This document shows, piece after piece, positions 42,736 through 54,497 of a stretch of DNA of 64,000 bases. The position numbers and the translations under genes were made by a program. The notes under the pieces were generated by a model, which was not told the DNA's origin, did no database searches, and saw only the letters and a list, made by a program, of their open reading frames with translations. This DNA comes from Anaspis maculata. Taxonomy: Eukaryota; Arthropoda; Insecta; Coleoptera; Scraptiidae. The stretch lies in the NCBI GenBank assembly GCA_949128115.1, contig OX421962.1:7906262-7970261 (forward strand), written 5' to 3'. Numbering within the stretch: position 1 is the first letter of the stretch; each line of letters begins with the position of its first letter.

Positions 42736-43335
42736 TGATGTATTTCATTAAGAAATTGTAGTTGCCTGCATATCGCAACTTTCTACATCTTACCGCGAAT
42801 GCCAGCACTTGATCGGCGAAGCCGCCCTACACCAAAATGTTATTTTTGTAATTGTTCATGATTATTTCGGCAACATTTTTCTTGATTGGCGTACCAAGGC
42901 CATGAGCTACCCATTCGAGTTGAAATATTTTCTGTATTGAATTTCGTTTTGTTCGGAGGAAAGGATATCAAGCACCAGCAAGCAACGAATAAATCATTTG
43001 CGGCCGAGCCGATGGTTCGGAGTCATTTTCAAAAATTTATAACTACTAATCGGCACCTCGCACCGATGTGAAATTTTCATTAAAATAAAGTTCAAATCAT
43101 CCTCTAAATATAACTCCGCATATGTATTATGGTAAAATGATAAGATCGGGTACTTCCTCGCATGTGATAACTTTCGAGATCAGGCCGGCTTCTGAAATGC
43201 AGCATTCAACGGCGATGCCGCGTCACACTAAATTGTTATTATTGTCATTGTTTATTATTATTATTTCGTCAAGATTTTTTTTGGTTCGGGATACAAGGTC
43301 ATGAGCTAAGAGCTACCCAATGGAGTAAAAATTTT
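42690..43335. repeat. Two ~370-bp tandem units
   Basis: 'ttcaaattgttctctaaatata' (42701, shortened) and 'ttcaaatcatcctctaaatat' (43090) start each unit. Both run through 'cggcgaagccgcc/cggcgatgccgcg', 'taattgttcatgattatttcg' or 'tcattgtttattattattat', and 'ccatgagctaccca'. They are followed by (GGAC)n at 43373-43399. Confidence 0.6.
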
Positions 43336-43589
43336 TCGCAAAAACCTTTTCGTCTAGGACTAGATGCGGGGACGGACGGACGGACGGACGGACGGACAAA
43401 GCGAGGACAAAAGCGCCTTCCCGTTTGGAGAAGTGCGCTAAAAAGGTGTGTAATACATGAAATGAATGATTTGGAAAGTTCTATCCCGTAAAATTTATTT
43501 TAATTATACAGGGTGTTCCATTTTTGCGCTGTAACAAAAAAAGAGATTTTCTCAAATTAAATGCCCCAGTTTTGATTTGATTTTCATAT

Positions 43590-44845
43590 CTATTAGTATA
43601 TTGGAAATGGAAAAAATAGGTGCTTTGCTGGAATCAATTCAAACAAAAACGATTTTTTACCATGGCAAGCTTACAGTCCCTTCTCCAACATATCAAAAGT
43701 CCTCAACTCTGGGACTGCTACAAATCAGAATACAGGGTGAAAGTTTGTTATTTTTCTTTACTTTCTTTTTATCTTGGAAATCTTATGACCGAAAAAAACG
43801 GTTACAGGCTAGTGTGATAGGCCATAGTCTTCCAATAAACATGTGAAAAATATACTACCCAGCAACTGCTGCGTATCAAGTTACAGGGTGAAAACTATTT
43901 TTCAACATCAATTTTTTTTCTTGGTGGAACTGATCTAGATTGAAGTTGGTTCCAGTTCTTTTGCAAGCTGATAATGTCATACTGAACATATAAAAAGGAC
44001 ACATCTCTGCATCTGCTGCTTTTCAATTTACAGGGTGAAAAGTCATTTTCACGTTTAAATTTTTTTCTTGATGAAATCAGCTCACACAACAATTGCGACT
44101 GGTTCTTCTGTAAATTTGAGATTTCTAATCAAACATATCAAAATAACACATTTCTGCTACAGCTACGTTCTTATTCACAAATTTAAATGTTCAGTTGTGT
44201 TCCAAGATTTTTTGAACTTTTGATGCAATATACCCGAATATTCCCAAACATTTAAATTTGTTAAAAGAAACGTAGCTGTAACAGAAATGTATTATTTCGA
44301 TATGTTTGACTAGAAACTTCAAGTTTACAGAAAAATCAGTCGCAATTGTTGTGTGGGCCAATTTCATCAAGAAAAAAATTTAAACGTGAAAATGGCTTTT
44401 CACCCTGTAAATTGAAAAGCAGCAGTTGCAGAGATGTATCGTTTTCATATGTTCAGTATGACATTATATGCTTGCAAAAGAACTGCAACCGGCTCCAATC
44501 TAGATTAGTTCCACCAAGAAAAAAAATCAAAGATGAAAAATAGTTTTCACCCTGTAACTTGATACACAGAAGTTGCTGGGTGGTATATTTTTTATATGTT
44601 TATTGGAAGACTATGACCTATCAAACTAGCCTAAAACCGTTTTTTTTTCCAGTCATCATTTCTTCAAGAAAGAAAGGAAGTAAAGAAAAATAATACACTT
44701 TCACCCTGTATACTAATTTGTACCAGTCCTAGAGTTGAGGACTTTTGATATGTTGAAGAGGGAACTAAAAGCTAGTCATGGTGAAAAAATCGTTTTTGTT
44801 TGAATTAATTCCAGCAGATAATTTCTATTTCCAATATACTATATA
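43590..44845. mobile_element. Palindromic array of ACAGGGTGAAA monomers
   Basis: Monomers of ~150-170 bp, each with 'ttacagggtgaaa', occur at 43733, 43884 and 44032, and inverted at 44400, 44550 and 44701. 'tattggaaatggaaaaaat' (43600) mirrors 'atttctatttccaata' (44820). The centre is near 44215. A multimeric foldback element. Confidence 0.75.
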
Positions 44846-44947
44846 GTTTCTCAAGCTAGCTCTATTATAATAGACCGGGAAGTAGCGACAGATTTTCGGA
44901 CGTGATTTTAGGCAGTATGCCTTTTGGAGGGTATCATAAAATGCGTA

Positions 44948-45113
44948 TTCCGATGATATTGGGCGTTTTCCATTCAGCGACACAGGTCGACTTGTGTCGA
45001 CACAAACCGACACAAACGCGTTCCATTTGATCTGTGTTCCTTTGTTTCATCGACACAAGCTAACACAAGCTGACACAAACCGACACAAATGTTTTAAATG
45101 GAAAGCGTCCATT
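44948..45113. mobile_element. Short MITE, TIR GGGCGTTTTCCATT
   Basis: 'gggcgttttccatt' and 'aaatggaaagcgtcc' are the ends. The interior is made of 'gacacaa/ttgtgtc' words in both orientations. Same style as 61094-61281, whose interior also uses 'gacacaat'. Confidence 0.7.
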
Positions 45114-45199
45114 GAAGGATAAATCAAAGAGTCATCCCGGGGTCCTTCATGTATTAAAATTGGTAAACATTTTTTTTTGCAAAATGAGCGTTTTGATGT

Positions 45200-47810
45200 C
45201 CCACTAAACAAAATAACGTCATACTATTGTTCAAATAACGTTCACTCTTGAACAAGAACGTTCGGATTTGACGTTCATTTGATGTCAAATTAACGTTTTA
45301 TACAAGTCCTATATTCGCCTTATTGAACGTTCTCACAAAAACGTTCTCACAAGAACGTTTTCGTTGGAATGGTTTTTAAACGTTGAAAAATGAACAACGT
45401 TTGGACATTGATTGCATCACGTTCAGTGAACGTTTTGTACTCTTACTACTTTTTAATGTTATGGAATGAACGTTCTATTAATGTATGTTTCCTCATGTTA
45501 AATAGATGTTTTTAATTATTCAACAATGAAACATTCGAATAATAGGTATCTAACTGGAATAATGTTGCAAAAATAAACAATTGACTCAATTTTCATTATA
45601 AGATAATACCATGGAATTGGTTGCCATCAATGAAGTAGCAACAAATCAGATGGATGCATCATAATGAAAATGAAAGTCTATTGGTGATTTCTGCTACCTA
45701 ATTTCAGTCCTTAGTTCCTTACCTATTAATACCTGAGTGATTTTTTTTTCGTAGCGTGAACCTAAACCTCAACGATTATTATTATTATCATCATTATCGT
45801 GAACCATGCAAGCCGGAGCTACATATCACTATGACAGAAATTAGAAATGTGTCTAAACTCTAAAGTAAAAGACTTGTTAATTTAATAATATTAGTCTATT
45901 TCAGAACCAGATACCTTCTGTTGAATAATAGTAACAGTATTGCTATATATGTATACTGATTTTATTACAAAAGATACTAACTAAAAAATGTATAAAATGG
46001 AACATTTTTGGACAAAAAAACTTTTAAATGAATAAAACTACATATAATTATTTTCTAAACAAAACTTAAGATGAGATAGATTCGGTATAGGTAACTTAAA
46101 GTCACGTGTTACTAAAGGGTCATTCATAGAGTAATTCAGCGTTGGTTCCTGGTGCGGAACCATTGCTTGAAGATGTTTTCCAATTATTTAGCTGTACTCT
46201 ACCTCTGTCCAGCAAGTCAGAGGGAAAAGGAAATATCACTCGGTGATTTGGTGTAGAAGACGCAGGTGCAGTTTTTTCCTTCAAGTTTTGCACCGCTTCA
46301 ATAATGGCTTTCTCCCTGAAGCTACTTGAAACACATTGAGAAATGACCTTCAGCCCTACTTTAGTCAGTCAGAGTGGACTCAAAATTAATTTCAACTATA
46401 GAAAATTGTAAATTTCATACTTACAGAATATGGCGACGACGGACGACATCGTACTTGCAGTGTTCGTTCTTCGTCACTCTTTACCGTCAGTCGGGGTAGC
46501 TAATCGAAAATCGTAACTTCTTCGAAGCACAATAAACTTTTGCACGTACTTACCGTCGGTTCCACAAAACAGATAATACGAGATTAGTTGATTTGCGATT
46601 TTTGTTTTCCAATTTGTAGCTGACTGATCAATGGAAATGCTGGTTTATCCCTCAAAAATTAAAAGATGATGGGTCTAGTAGGTACAGATTTCAGGCATTT
46701 TTTGTGAGTAACCACCTAGCATTCAGCAGAAAAAAGTTCAGTTAATCTGCAATCAGCCTTGATCGCTGATCATCTTTTTTGTGGAACTGACGGATAGTGG
46801 ACAACAACGATGGCGGTCGAGCTGTGGTGCTTGCCGTCGCCTAATGCCGCAAGATTTTTCGCGAGAGGATTCATACCACGCTTGCTCAAAGACGCCGTTA
46901 AGCGTTGTTCATACTTTTTACGTTTTATAAACGTTTTTGGCAACTCGTTTTTTGAACGTTCTCCTTCAAACGTCATCAAGACATTTATAAATAAATGATG
47001 GATTTTGCTGAATGCTGGTAATTTATGTAGGCAGGATTATTCAACCCAAAATTTTTAGTAGGTAGGTACATTCTTATTGTCTTCCATCAATGCACAACGC
47101 ACAAACCACAAACGCACAAAATGTAGGAATAATAACTTGAATAATAAAGTATTCATTTGTACTTTATATGGATAGAAAGCGTTGTATACTTACACTTACG
47201 CAATGCGAGATAGATAGGAAACAGTGTTTTCAACACAATTTTGAAAAAAGTTTCTTAAAAACAATTACTGAAACGTTCTCTTCGAAACGTCATGTTGATT
47301 TCAAACAATGAAAAACACATGTACGTTTTGCTGAAAACACTCATTCAAGTTATGAATTTTTAACGTGCAAGTTTTGAACATCAAAAAACCTTTGAAACAA
47401 AAACAATTTAAAAACGTTGACTTTCGAACGTTTGCTCAAACTCGTTATTCAACCGTTCAAAATATAACATCATATTCATTTATAAAAAGAAACGTTCAAA
47501 TAACGTTTTCTAGCGAACGTTTGTTCAAACTCGTTATTTAACTGTTCAAAATATAACATCATATATACTTATAAGAAGGAACGTTCAAATAACGTTTTCT
47601 TGCGAACGTTTGCCGAAAATCGTCCTGGAAACGTTACATCAAGAACTGAAGAATGCCGTTTCCTTATTAACGTTACATTTATGTTCATAAATAGAACGTT
47701 TGGCAAATCACGTCACATTAACGTGTCTTGAACGGTTTTCAAGAACGTTATTTTCTGAACAACAAATATAACGTTCACAAACGTTCATATGATGTTTCAT
47801 GTTTAGTGGG
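45200..47810. mobile_element. TIR element with AACGTT subterminal arrays
   Basis: Ends CCCACTAAACA (45200) and its complement TGTTTAGTGGG (47810). Both 300-550 bp end regions are packed with AACGTT and 'gaacgtt' words (45225-45480, 46880-46980, 47270-47790), a self-complementary hexamer. The interior is less repetitive and contains an apparent spliced coding region on the minus strand. Target duplication unresolved. Confidence 0.7.
46111..46370 (-). CDS. Coding-looking terminal exon inside the AACGTT element
   Basis: Minus-strand frame 'VISQCVSSSFREKAIIEA' continues through 'HRVIFPFPSDLLDRGRVQ' to a stop at about 46111. Upstream, a strong donor-like GTAAGT (46433) and acceptor candidates tatag/agtag near 46360-46405 suggest a spliced gene with part of an earlier exon around 46435-46470. 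I do not recognise the family; it might be a protein of this element. Exon limits are uncertain. Confidence 0.35.
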
Positions 47811-47878
47811 GTGATTTTACTCAGGCTGCCATGCGTACTAAAATAAAATTCAACGAAAAAGCTACCTGCAAAATGATA

Positions 47879-47886
47879 GGCATACC
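47879..47886 (+). repeat. 8-bp target duplication ggcatacc, left
   Basis: Recurs exactly at 48251-48258. Confidence 0.85.
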
Positions 47887-48250
47887 CAGTGATGAAAAAT
47901 ACCCGGGTTTTTATATTTAAGGGTAAATTAGGGCAAAATCGGGTCTCTGAAAGGGTATCTATTTTCATTAATTGTTATTAACAATTGGAGAAACAACAAC
48001 AAACAATAATGATTTTTGCTCACAGCAGCAAAATAATGATAAGTGCTTTGAAGATTATGTTTAAAAAGCCTTGGAATTTGGAAAAAGAAATCATTTAACC
48101 TTGAAGCGTCAACACTCTCAACCGAGCTGTCAACAGTGTCAACTTTTCTGTCAAACTGGGTAGGGTGGAAATATCGTTCGGGAAAATACCGGGTAAATAC
48201 CCGATATATATTTACCTACCTACCCGGTAAATACCCGACTCACATCACTG
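47887..48250. mobile_element. hAT MITE, CAGTGATG family, copy 2
   Basis: CAGTGATG (47887) to CATCACTG (48250), with an exact 8-bp duplication. It has the same interior as 8285-8674 in inverted orientation ('gggtaaatacccg', 'gtgtcaacttttctgtcaaac'). No ORF. Confidence 0.9.
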
Positions 48251-48259
48251 GGCATACCG

Positions 48260-48932
48260 TTTGCGTGAGTCCGAAAGGTTGGCATAGCCAGGTCACTAGT
48301 AAAAATCGAAGAGGAAGAAAAAAGCTACCTATCTAATGGTACTTACCTATGATAAAATAGGTCATTTTATTTGAAAAAAAAACAAACTTATATGGCACTT
48401 TGAAATCAGCGAAGTTCGAAAAATAATTGTGCACACCCTGTATCACTGTGTGGTTGTATACCCTGTATATTGTACACCCCGTAATTTTGACTGGTTTTCC
48501 TGTGGACATCACCGTACAAATTTTCAACAATGCCTGGCACAAGGATGAACTCTATTTTCATTTTTCTTCAACCGTGGATGTGCGAGAGCTCTTCCTAATA
48601 AATTGGCAAATTATTGATGAAATAGGAGACAACATAAAATAATAAATACCAAGGAAAACCGTCGTAGATAATAAATTTCAATTTTTCGGCTTTGCTCTGC
48701 GATGCATTTGAAACTGACCGCGCCATCTGTGTCCGGGTAGCGCAGCCGTTATCGATTTTGACCGACCGCAGCGCCGCGTCTCGCAACTACTCCCTGCAGC
48801 GAAGCGACGCCAAGCCGCCGAAGCCGAGCCGACCACCATTTTGGAATAGTGCGGCATGTTAGCGAGTGTGTAGATTTTTCGGGGGACTTTCGGTGAATTT
48901 TTGCCATTTCGAAAATCCAACCGGCCGGAACG
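48260..48932 (+). promoter_or_regulatory. Presumed promoter/5' region of the ZAD gene
   Basis: 48700-48930 is GC-rich relative to its surroundings ('gaccgcagcgccgcgtctcgc', partly quoted, and 'aagccgccgaagccgagccg') and lacks an obvious TATA box, as for a housekeeping-type promoter just before the ATG at 48933. 'ccaccattttgg' at 48832 resembles a YY1/Pho-type site. 48260-48700 shows no gene. Confidence 0.45.
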
Positions 48933-49091
48933 ATGGAAGCAAGGGCCAACGTGCTGAGGGCCATGGAAATCTGCCGTTTCTGTTTGACAGAAGACGGTCC
49001 GTTGACCAACATCTACGACCGACAACCCAAGTCCGACACCAAGCAAACTGTTCCGCTGCCGCTGCAGCTCATGGCGTGCATTGCCATCGAG
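48933..49091 (+). CDS. ZAD C2H2 zinc-finger protein, exon 1
   Basis: Starts at ATG 48933 and ends at GAG|GTTCGT. The 53 codons contain the first half of a zinc-finger-associated (ZAD) domain: 'ICRFCLTED' supplies Cys14 and Cys17, followed by 'IYDRQPK' and 'LPLQLMACIAIE'. An in-frame second ATG (codon 11) also exists. The ZAD domain mediates dimerisation in arthropod transcription factors. The exon joins in phase 0 to 57730 across an 8.6-kb intron. Confidence 0.85.
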
Positions 49092-49684
49092 GTTCGTAAA
49101 TGGACTAGATTTTATTTCGGACGTGCTATTTTCGAAAGTAGGTAGATGCACGTTCACTACTTACACACAAGTGATATTGTAGCAAAGTGGAAAACCCCTG
49201 TAAAATTACTCACCTACACTTGATTCGTGGCTCGTGGCATTTATTTTTATTGAAATTTATTATAATAGGTAGGTAGGTACCTAGATAGGTATTTATGATT
49301 GATCTTCGGGTATTGGGTAGAATAGATAGGCAAGTAGGTAATAACAATAATAACAAGCAGCGAATTTAATTTACATGTTGTTTCTGCTCCGGGAAATAAA
49401 GTTTTGAGGGAACCGAAAAAGGGTGCATAATTTTGATAATTTATTGGGGTACTGGCACCGTACAGGTTCAGGTACCTGCACTACCTGCTTTTTGTAGCTG
49501 TCGCTGTCACATTTTCGGGTTTTGTACTCTCGCTTGTACTAGCCCATCCCATCTGGCAAATTTTCTCGAATAAAATCACAAACCACTTAATAAAAAAAAA
49601 ATCAAATCAAATGAAAAAGTTTTCTCTGTATGTTTTTATTGAATTAAATATTTTTATATTTAGAATGCTGTCTTGGACAAAATA

Positions 49685-49951
49685 GGGTAATTATTGACGA
49701 CCACTACTTCTCGACTTCAGCCACCAACTTTTCACGGTAGGTAGACACCACCACAACATCACGTTCGTCGACCGTAGTTTCCTGGGGAAACCACTATTTC
49801 CACTGTAAAATGCTCCTTCTTTCTATTACTTATCCACCAATGTCCTACGACGTAAGTACAGTCAAGAAGGAAGCGTCCTACATAGCTGTTTAAGTGGTTG
49901 CCTAACTCTTAGAAAATGCTAGTCGAGAAGTAGTGGTCGTCAATAATTACC
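49685..49951. mobile_element. MITE with ~30-bp perfect TIR, GGGTAATTATTGACGACC
   Basis: 'gggtaattattgacgaccac' (49685) is exactly inverted at the right end (49951), continuing through 'tacttctcgac'. Flanked by aaaata on both sides (49679-49684 and 49952-49957), a probable 6-bp duplication. 267 bp. Confidence 0.8.
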
Positions 49952-50435
49952 CAAAATAGTCCAGGAGCTTATGTAATCCCGTTAGATTTTGAATGAAGGA
50001 AGCTGCTTGATATTTCTTGCAGGGGATTTATACAGGGTGAAACAGAAAAAATATATATAAAAATTTTTAGTGGTGGAGTTTTTCTCAAAACAAAGTTCAA
50101 ATTGTTTTCTAAATACAGGGTGTTTCAGTTTTAATCGATCAAACTTTGGGATAAGATCCTCCTCATCCTCTTGATTATAAAAACATAACATACGTGCCTG
50201 TCACTCGCTTCCTGAGAAAGATACAGGATGTCAAAGTTCACTTTTTCCGATTTTTAAAAATTGATAACTTGCTAACCATTCAAGCAAATGAGTCTAAATT
50301 CAGCATAGACTGGTATGTCGGGAATATCTACTTACCGTTACGAAGTTATCGTAAATGTTGTGGGCTGATTATGACCTCATACTGCGCACCGGAAAGGACA
50401 GGTCGGCAGGCCAAGGCACCACGCCAACAATTACT

Positions 50436-50709
50436 AGACCTTTATATAATGAAACAAGTTTACCAAACGGCAGACGCAGGTCATTTGACTTTAATTTAAA
50501 AGTACGGTGAACCAAATTTCAGTAGACATTTTTAAAAACATAATTAAAATGCGACTCTATCTGTCAATGAAATAAAGCGGCAACATGGCGAAATCGCGAA
50601 GTCGCAGTTCAAGTTCAGTCTACTGAAATTTGGTTCACCGTACTTTTAAATTAAAGTCAAATGACCTGCGTCTACCGTTTGGTAAACTTGTTTCATTTTA
50701 TAAAGGTCT
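50436..50709. mobile_element. Palindromic MITE, ~120-bp arms
   Basis: 'agacctttatataatgaaac' (50436) and its near complement (50709). Arms run through 'aaatttcagtagac' / 'gtctactgaaattt', leaving a ~65-bp loop. Flanked by CTA/CTAG remnants. Confidence 0.75.
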
Positions 50710-50959
50710 AGTTATAGGGTGATTGCATGAAATTTGTTCACCTGATCACCGGCAGGCAGCGCAAGGATCGATAGTTATGTTTTGACGTTTGTTAGGGAAT
50801 TGCATAGGCTACTTCGTTTGGGCAGGTGCGCATGCTTGAAGGCTCCAAATTTCGTAAACATTCGTACACCTGTCAGTTGAATGGCAACGCTGCATGCTCT
50901 GTCTAGCCGCCTGACCCAACTACTGGTTTCTGGCTGTCACTTTTAAGCACACCGTAAAT

Positions 50960-53543
50960 TAGTGCTGTCAGAAAAAAATAAATAGACCGGTTAACCGGTC
51001 AAGAAAATTTTGACCAGTTACGGAATAACCGGTCACGGTTAACCGGTCAATAACCGGTTAAAAATAACCGGTCAATAACCGGTTAAAAATAACCGGTCAA
51101 TAACCGGTGAAAAATAACCGGTCAATAACCGGTGAAAAATAACCGGTCAATAACCGGTGAAAAATAACCGGTCAATAACCGGTTAAAAATAACCGGTCAA
51201 TAACCGATTAAAAATGACCGGTCAATAACCGGTTCAAAGCCGGTCACGGGTAACCGGTTTGACCGGTCGTGGTTAGCCGACTTGACCGGTACGATTAACC
51301 AACCAATAATCGGTCAAGGTTAAAATGCCGGTTTTGGTCCATTTGTTCAAAATCGTTTACGGTTAACGACGGAGTCATATTGGTGGAATAAGCGTTGCGA
51401 AATCAATCCGTGTGGGTTTAAATCCTTGACGGATTCTTACCATTTTGGTCTCTTTCGATAGCTACAAGGATGTACTTTGGTTTGAGCCCATTGGAATTTT
51501 TTTCGATTGTGGAAATGCCAATGGGCTCAAACCAAAGTACATCCTTGTAGCTTTCGAAAGAGACCTAAATGGTGAGACTCCGTCAAGGAATAAACCCACA
51601 GGGATTGATTTCGCAACGCTTATTTTACCAATAAGCGTAAAAGCGTATTTTACCAATAAGGCTTTTTTTAAAAAAACTTTTTTTCAAAAACGTATATCAA
51701 CTGAGATACAGCCCTTCAATGTTAAAATTCAAATATCGTTTTTCCACATACTTTTCGCACCGTTGAACCAATTCGCCTCACATTTTGGATACGTGATTAT
51801 CAAGTGAATCTTCAAAAACTGTCACTCAAGGACTTTGAAGGATTTTGAGTTTCGACACATTGGTCCAATGGCGTGGATATTGGGGGACTCGTCCCTGTTC
51901 TCCCCTCAATTTCTGTGCCACTGACTATTTGGCAAAAATGCCTAGGCATTTGGACTGGCAATTAGTTTAAAGGAAGAAATTACTCCTGGCAACTTTTGTT
52001 AAAGGCTTCGTCTTCGACATAATTGAATCATAATGTTTGAAAAAAATCTTGTAAACCAATTTCAAGAGCCAAAAAAATAATTTTTAGAAAACTTGTTGCT
52101 TCTCAGCTAAAATATTGGTTCATGAACTTAAAACGCCTGGAAAGTCTGTTCCAGTAAAGAAATCATGACTTTCCCCCGATCATTATCTTCAATTTCTTGG
52201 AATTGGCGTTTTCAACATGTTTTTCAAACATTCGGATTCAAATATCTTGACAAGGAAGCTTTTAATATTTACCAGGAATAACTTTTTCTTCTGAATTGAT
52301 TGCAGAATTCAAGTGCCTATAGGCATTTCTGAAAAATAGTCAATGGCGTAGAAATAATGGAAGATAACAGGGACGAGCTATGTAAAATTTGAGGCAAATT
52401 GTTTCAACGGTGTGGAAATTATGTGAGGAAAACTTCATTTCAATCTCAACTTTGAATGGCTTTATCTCAGTTTTTGTACATTTCTGGAGAAAAACGGAGA
52501 AAAACCACTTATTTTTTTATGCTTCATCCGCTGTCAAAACGTTTCCGATTAAACACGAAACATCCTGTATACTTATTTAAAAATCTTGATGGAAGTCTAC
52601 TCCAGCGTTTTGATCTTTTGGTTTGAATATGTCAAATTTCAACTTCACTTCCCACGAAATTGAACCCTCAATCAAAAAATAACTAAATAGGTACCTGCAA
52701 GTTTTCCGTATTTTCGCCATCATACACAATAATTTTGATAAACATATTTTCAAAAGACTAGGTATAGGTGAGTGAGTGTACTTGCCTTGCAGCTTATAGG
52801 ATAAGTAGGATAAGGATATCATAGATATCAAAGATATCATAAGGATGGACTCTGCATTACCTCCGCTGTGATAATTACCCTATACCATGATGCACCAGTT
52901 GTTTAAATTCACCGGTGATTGACCAGCTAGTTGTAGTAACTGATTAAGAACGGAGTTGGATTGGTAAAATAAGCGTTGCGAAATCAATCCCTCTGGGTTT
53001 ATTCCTTGACAGAGTCTCACCATTTAGGTCTCTTTCGCAAGCTACAAGGATGTATTTTGGTTTGAGTCCATTGGCATTTCCAAAATCGAAAAAAATTCCA
53101 ATGGGCTCAAACCAAAGTACATCCTTGTAGCTATCGAAAGAGACCAAAATGGTAAGAATCCGTCAAGGATTTAAACCCACACGGATTGATTTCGCAACGC
53201 TTATTCCACCAATATGACTCCGTCGTTAACCGTAAACGATTTTGAACAAATGGACCATAACCGGCCTTTTAACCTTGACCGATTATTGGTTATGATTAAT
53301 CGTAACCGGTCGAGTCGGTTAACCATAACCGGTCAAACCGGTTAACCGTGACCGGCTTTTAACCGGTTATTGACCGGTTATTTTTAACCGGTTATTGACC
53401 GGTTATTGACCGGTTAACCGTGACCGGTTTTTAACCGGTTATTGACCGGTTAACCGTAACCGGTTATTCCTTTGCGAAATTTGACCGGTTATTCGAATTT
53501 TATGACCGGTTAACCGGTTAACCGTAACCGGTTGACAGCACTA
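50960..53543. mobile_element. hAT element with ACCGGT subterminal arrays
   Basis: Ends TAGTGCTGTCA (50960) and TGACAGCACTA (53543), with exact 8-bp duplication ccgtaaat (50952-50959, 53544-53551). Left array 50985-51260 has a 24-bp unit with 'ataaccggtcaataaccggt'; the right array, 53265-53530, is inverted. Inside lie inverted copies of a ~255-bp palindrome (51365-51640, 52950-53225; 'gtactttggtttgagccca') and a diverged copy of the 6321-7358 MITE family (about 51650-52570). No transposase found. Confidence 0.8.
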
Positions 53544-54404
53544 CCGTAAATGCATCTCTTCGTAGCTTTTTTGAACTTCTTTCTCGGTACAGTTATATCC
53601 AACAAGTTGTGTTCTATCGTCAAAACATGAGCAAATGAAATGTAGGTCAGGTAGAAACGAGAAATGTCATCATAATTGTCACAAGTGACAGTTGGCGCCG
53701 ATTTCTTGTTGTTTTGAGCGCTGTTGCCATTTTCGTTGTTCCTGAACTTCCACAAATGATCATTGAACTTAATTTCGATGAAACATTTCCTTTGAATATA
53801 AAAAATGGTATCTAACATTCAACCAAATTATTTGTGGAATTTTAGGCACACTACAATATTTTTTAGTGTTAATTTTCAATATCGGTGTACGAAACTATGA
53901 AATTCGCGCCACACATGCGCACTCAAAAAAACCGAAACGAAGGGACCTATTGGGGCACATAATAGCTAGGTGTAAGGCATAGACGTGTGAGGCATTGTTA
54001 GAATGATCAGAAATCACAATCTATCGATCTCGTAAACGCCGAACAAAACAGTATGTAAACAAAACACGTAAAAGGGACAGTATTTAGTGAGGTTAGTCCG
54101 GTTGACGTTGACTCCGGGATGAAACTTGACAGATGACAGTGACACTATTGAAATTTTGCCATAAACTCCCTCTACATGCAATCACCCTATTGTTGGCGTG
54201 GCGCCTTGGCCTGCCGACCTGTCCTTTCCGGTGCGCAGTATGACGTCATAATCAGCCCACAAAATTTACAATAACTTCGTAACGGCTTGGAATTTTTTGG
54301 TGCGATTTTGACTAAAAATCAACTAAAGCCATCCCGCAGCTATATAAATTCCAAAATTGACACAAAATTTTACCCACAGTCCCCCTTTAAGGCTGAAACA
54401 GATT

Positions 54405-54497
54405 GAACGCCGTCAGACGGCGTCAACTGTCAAGTCGGGCCGTTAACGCCGCTCGACTGTCCTGATTTGACAGTTGACGCCGTTCGACAGCGTTCAT
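54405..54497. repeat. Short palindrome with GACAGTTGACGCCG
   Basis: 'gaacgccgtcagacggcgtc' (54405) and 'gacgccgttcgacagcgttc' (54497) with inner 'aactgtcaa/ttgacagtt'. A ~93-bp foldback element. Confidence 0.65.

Larger units (their letters stand above)
50290..54330. mobile_element. Nested palindromic elements (outer level)
   Basis: The outer arms, 50290-50429 and 54188-54330, are inverted copies: 'aaggcaccacgccaacaat' against 'attgttggcgtggcgccttgg', and 'acttaccgttacgaagttat' against 'ataacttcgtaacgg'. Everything between is later insertion: a small MITE (50436-50709), a middle element (50716-54187, tips agggtgattgcatg/catgcaatcaccct) and, inside that, the hAT (50960-53543). Confidence 0.7.

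Noticed and set aside
50985..51260. CRISPR-like regularly spaced ACCGGT repeats
   Set aside because: Eukaryotic context, no unique spacers, and the array is mirrored at the other end of a hAT with 8-bp duplications.
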